Of a stretch of 64,000 nucleotides of DNA, positions 63,658 to 64,000 are shown one piece after another. Location: positions 326,685 through 390,684 of the forward strand of contig NZ_JAFNMJ010000002.1 in the NCBI RefSeq assembly GCF_026537325.1, given 5' to 3'. Below the pieces are notes generated by a model. It saw nothing but the letters and a program-made list of their open reading frames with translations, was not told where the DNA came from and did not search any database. This DNA comes from Bifidobacterium sp. B4142 (lineage in GTDB: Bacteria; Actinomycetota; Actinomycetes; Actinomycetales; Bifidobacteriaceae). The position numbers were made by a program, and so were the translations under genes. Each line of letters begins with the position of its first letter. The first letter of the stretch is position 1.

Positions 63658-64000
63658 TTTTAATCAGAATAATTGTAAGGCCCTTGGAGGTTTGTCGGCA
63701 CAAAGGTTGTGGCAAGCATGATTCACAATGAAGAATGGGAGTCTGAGCGAGCTCTATCCTGTTAGGTGGGAGATAAAAACAATGCTGGTTAGTCGAGGTT
63801 AAAGATTTGATCGAGGTGTGGGTTCTATAGATTGCCGACAGTGATTGGCGAAGATTATCCCTTGATGCCGTAACGGAGTTTGTCGGGGTGTCCTAATCTT
63901 GGCTTCGGCATGGGTGGGCTATAGGAACTAAACGCGTTGTTTATGTTGGGGGTTTGGCCTTGTGGCTGTAAGCGTGTTGGGTGGTTGTTAATAGGTCGGG
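63658..64000. other. AT-richer window end without recognised gene
   Basis: The last 343 bases have lower GC than the rest. I found no RNA gene or credible complete ORF. On the minus strand a frame is open from the window edge (about 63998) to a TAA at 63855-63857, about 47 codons, possibly the end of a gene to the right. It has no motif I know. Confidence 0.4.

Noticed and set aside
63855-63998. Minus-strand open frame at the right edge as transposase end
   Set aside because: No transposase signature or terminal repeat is visible in 47 codons; mentioned only as a composition note.

Overview
The window is GC-rich, gene-dense bacterial chromosome. It fits a bifidobacterium or a close relative in Bifidobacteriaceae. 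The reasons are the actinobacterial mtrA-mtrB-lpqB operon, the tig-clpP1-clpP2-clpX block, a second proA-(unknown)-nadD and rsfS-phosphatase block laid out much as in mycobacteria, a YtfQ-type sugar ABC transporter matching the FruEKFG fructose importer of Bifidobacterium longum, and a pyruvate formate-lyase pair suited to anaerobic fermentation. I could not settle the species. No IS element, prophage, CRISPR array or rRNA was recognised. One tRNA gene is present.

Layout. 0-2.7 kb: end of hisS, then aspS and a terminator. 2.8-6.4 kb: gluABCD-like glutamate/amino-acid ABC operon. 6.5-9.1 kb: Ski2-like helicase. 9.1-11.4 kb (minus): a second polar amino-acid ABC system whose binding protein is fused to its permease. 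11.7-16.1 kb: rarA, an MFS transporter, a MarR regulator and a HAD phosphatase. 16.2-20.3 kb: mtrA-mtrB-lpqB, joined by 4-base overlaps. 20.4-25.3 kb: fruEKFG-like operon with its own operator candidates, an internal terminator-like hairpin and a strong terminator. 25.3-28.5 kb (minus): Gfo/Idh oxidoreductase, an orphan vsr endonuclease, a cyclophilin, a YccF membrane protein and a TetR regulator. The TetR gene is divergent from a 14-helix MFS exporter with a clear operator on its promoter. 30.5-32.4 kb: nadE and a small actinobacterial protein. 32.5-36.0 kb: pflB and pflA.

36.3-44.7 kb: RNase D, trigger factor, two ClpP subunits, ClpX, NAD kinase and RecN. 45.1-47.2 kb: a YtrA-type GntR regulator with an ABC-2 transporter. 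47.3-50.3 kb: thrC divergent from glyA. 50.4-57.7 kb: proA, an unknown gene, nadD, prs, tRNA-Gln, a NagD-like HAD phosphatase, glmU, rsfS and a histidine phosphatase. 57.8-59.9 kb: an unknown membrane protein and glycerol dehydrogenase. 60.0-63.6 kb (minus): an ADP-ribosylglycohydrolase, an NCS1 permease and a PfkB kinase. The last 400 bases are AT-richer and hold nothing I can name.

Functional themes. NAD metabolism is well represented (nadE, nadK, nadD), as are one-carbon and threonine metabolism (glyA, thrC), protein quality control (tig, clpP1P2X) and fermentation (pflBA, gldA). The pflB and gldA upstream regions share a TGTGA-N6-TCAC box, suggesting common control. The least explained unit is the ARH-permease-kinase cluster at 60-63.6 kb. 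It resembles the yegTUV operon of E. coli and the STM4065-4067 genes of Salmonella, and probably takes up and breaks down an unidentified nucleoside-like compound.
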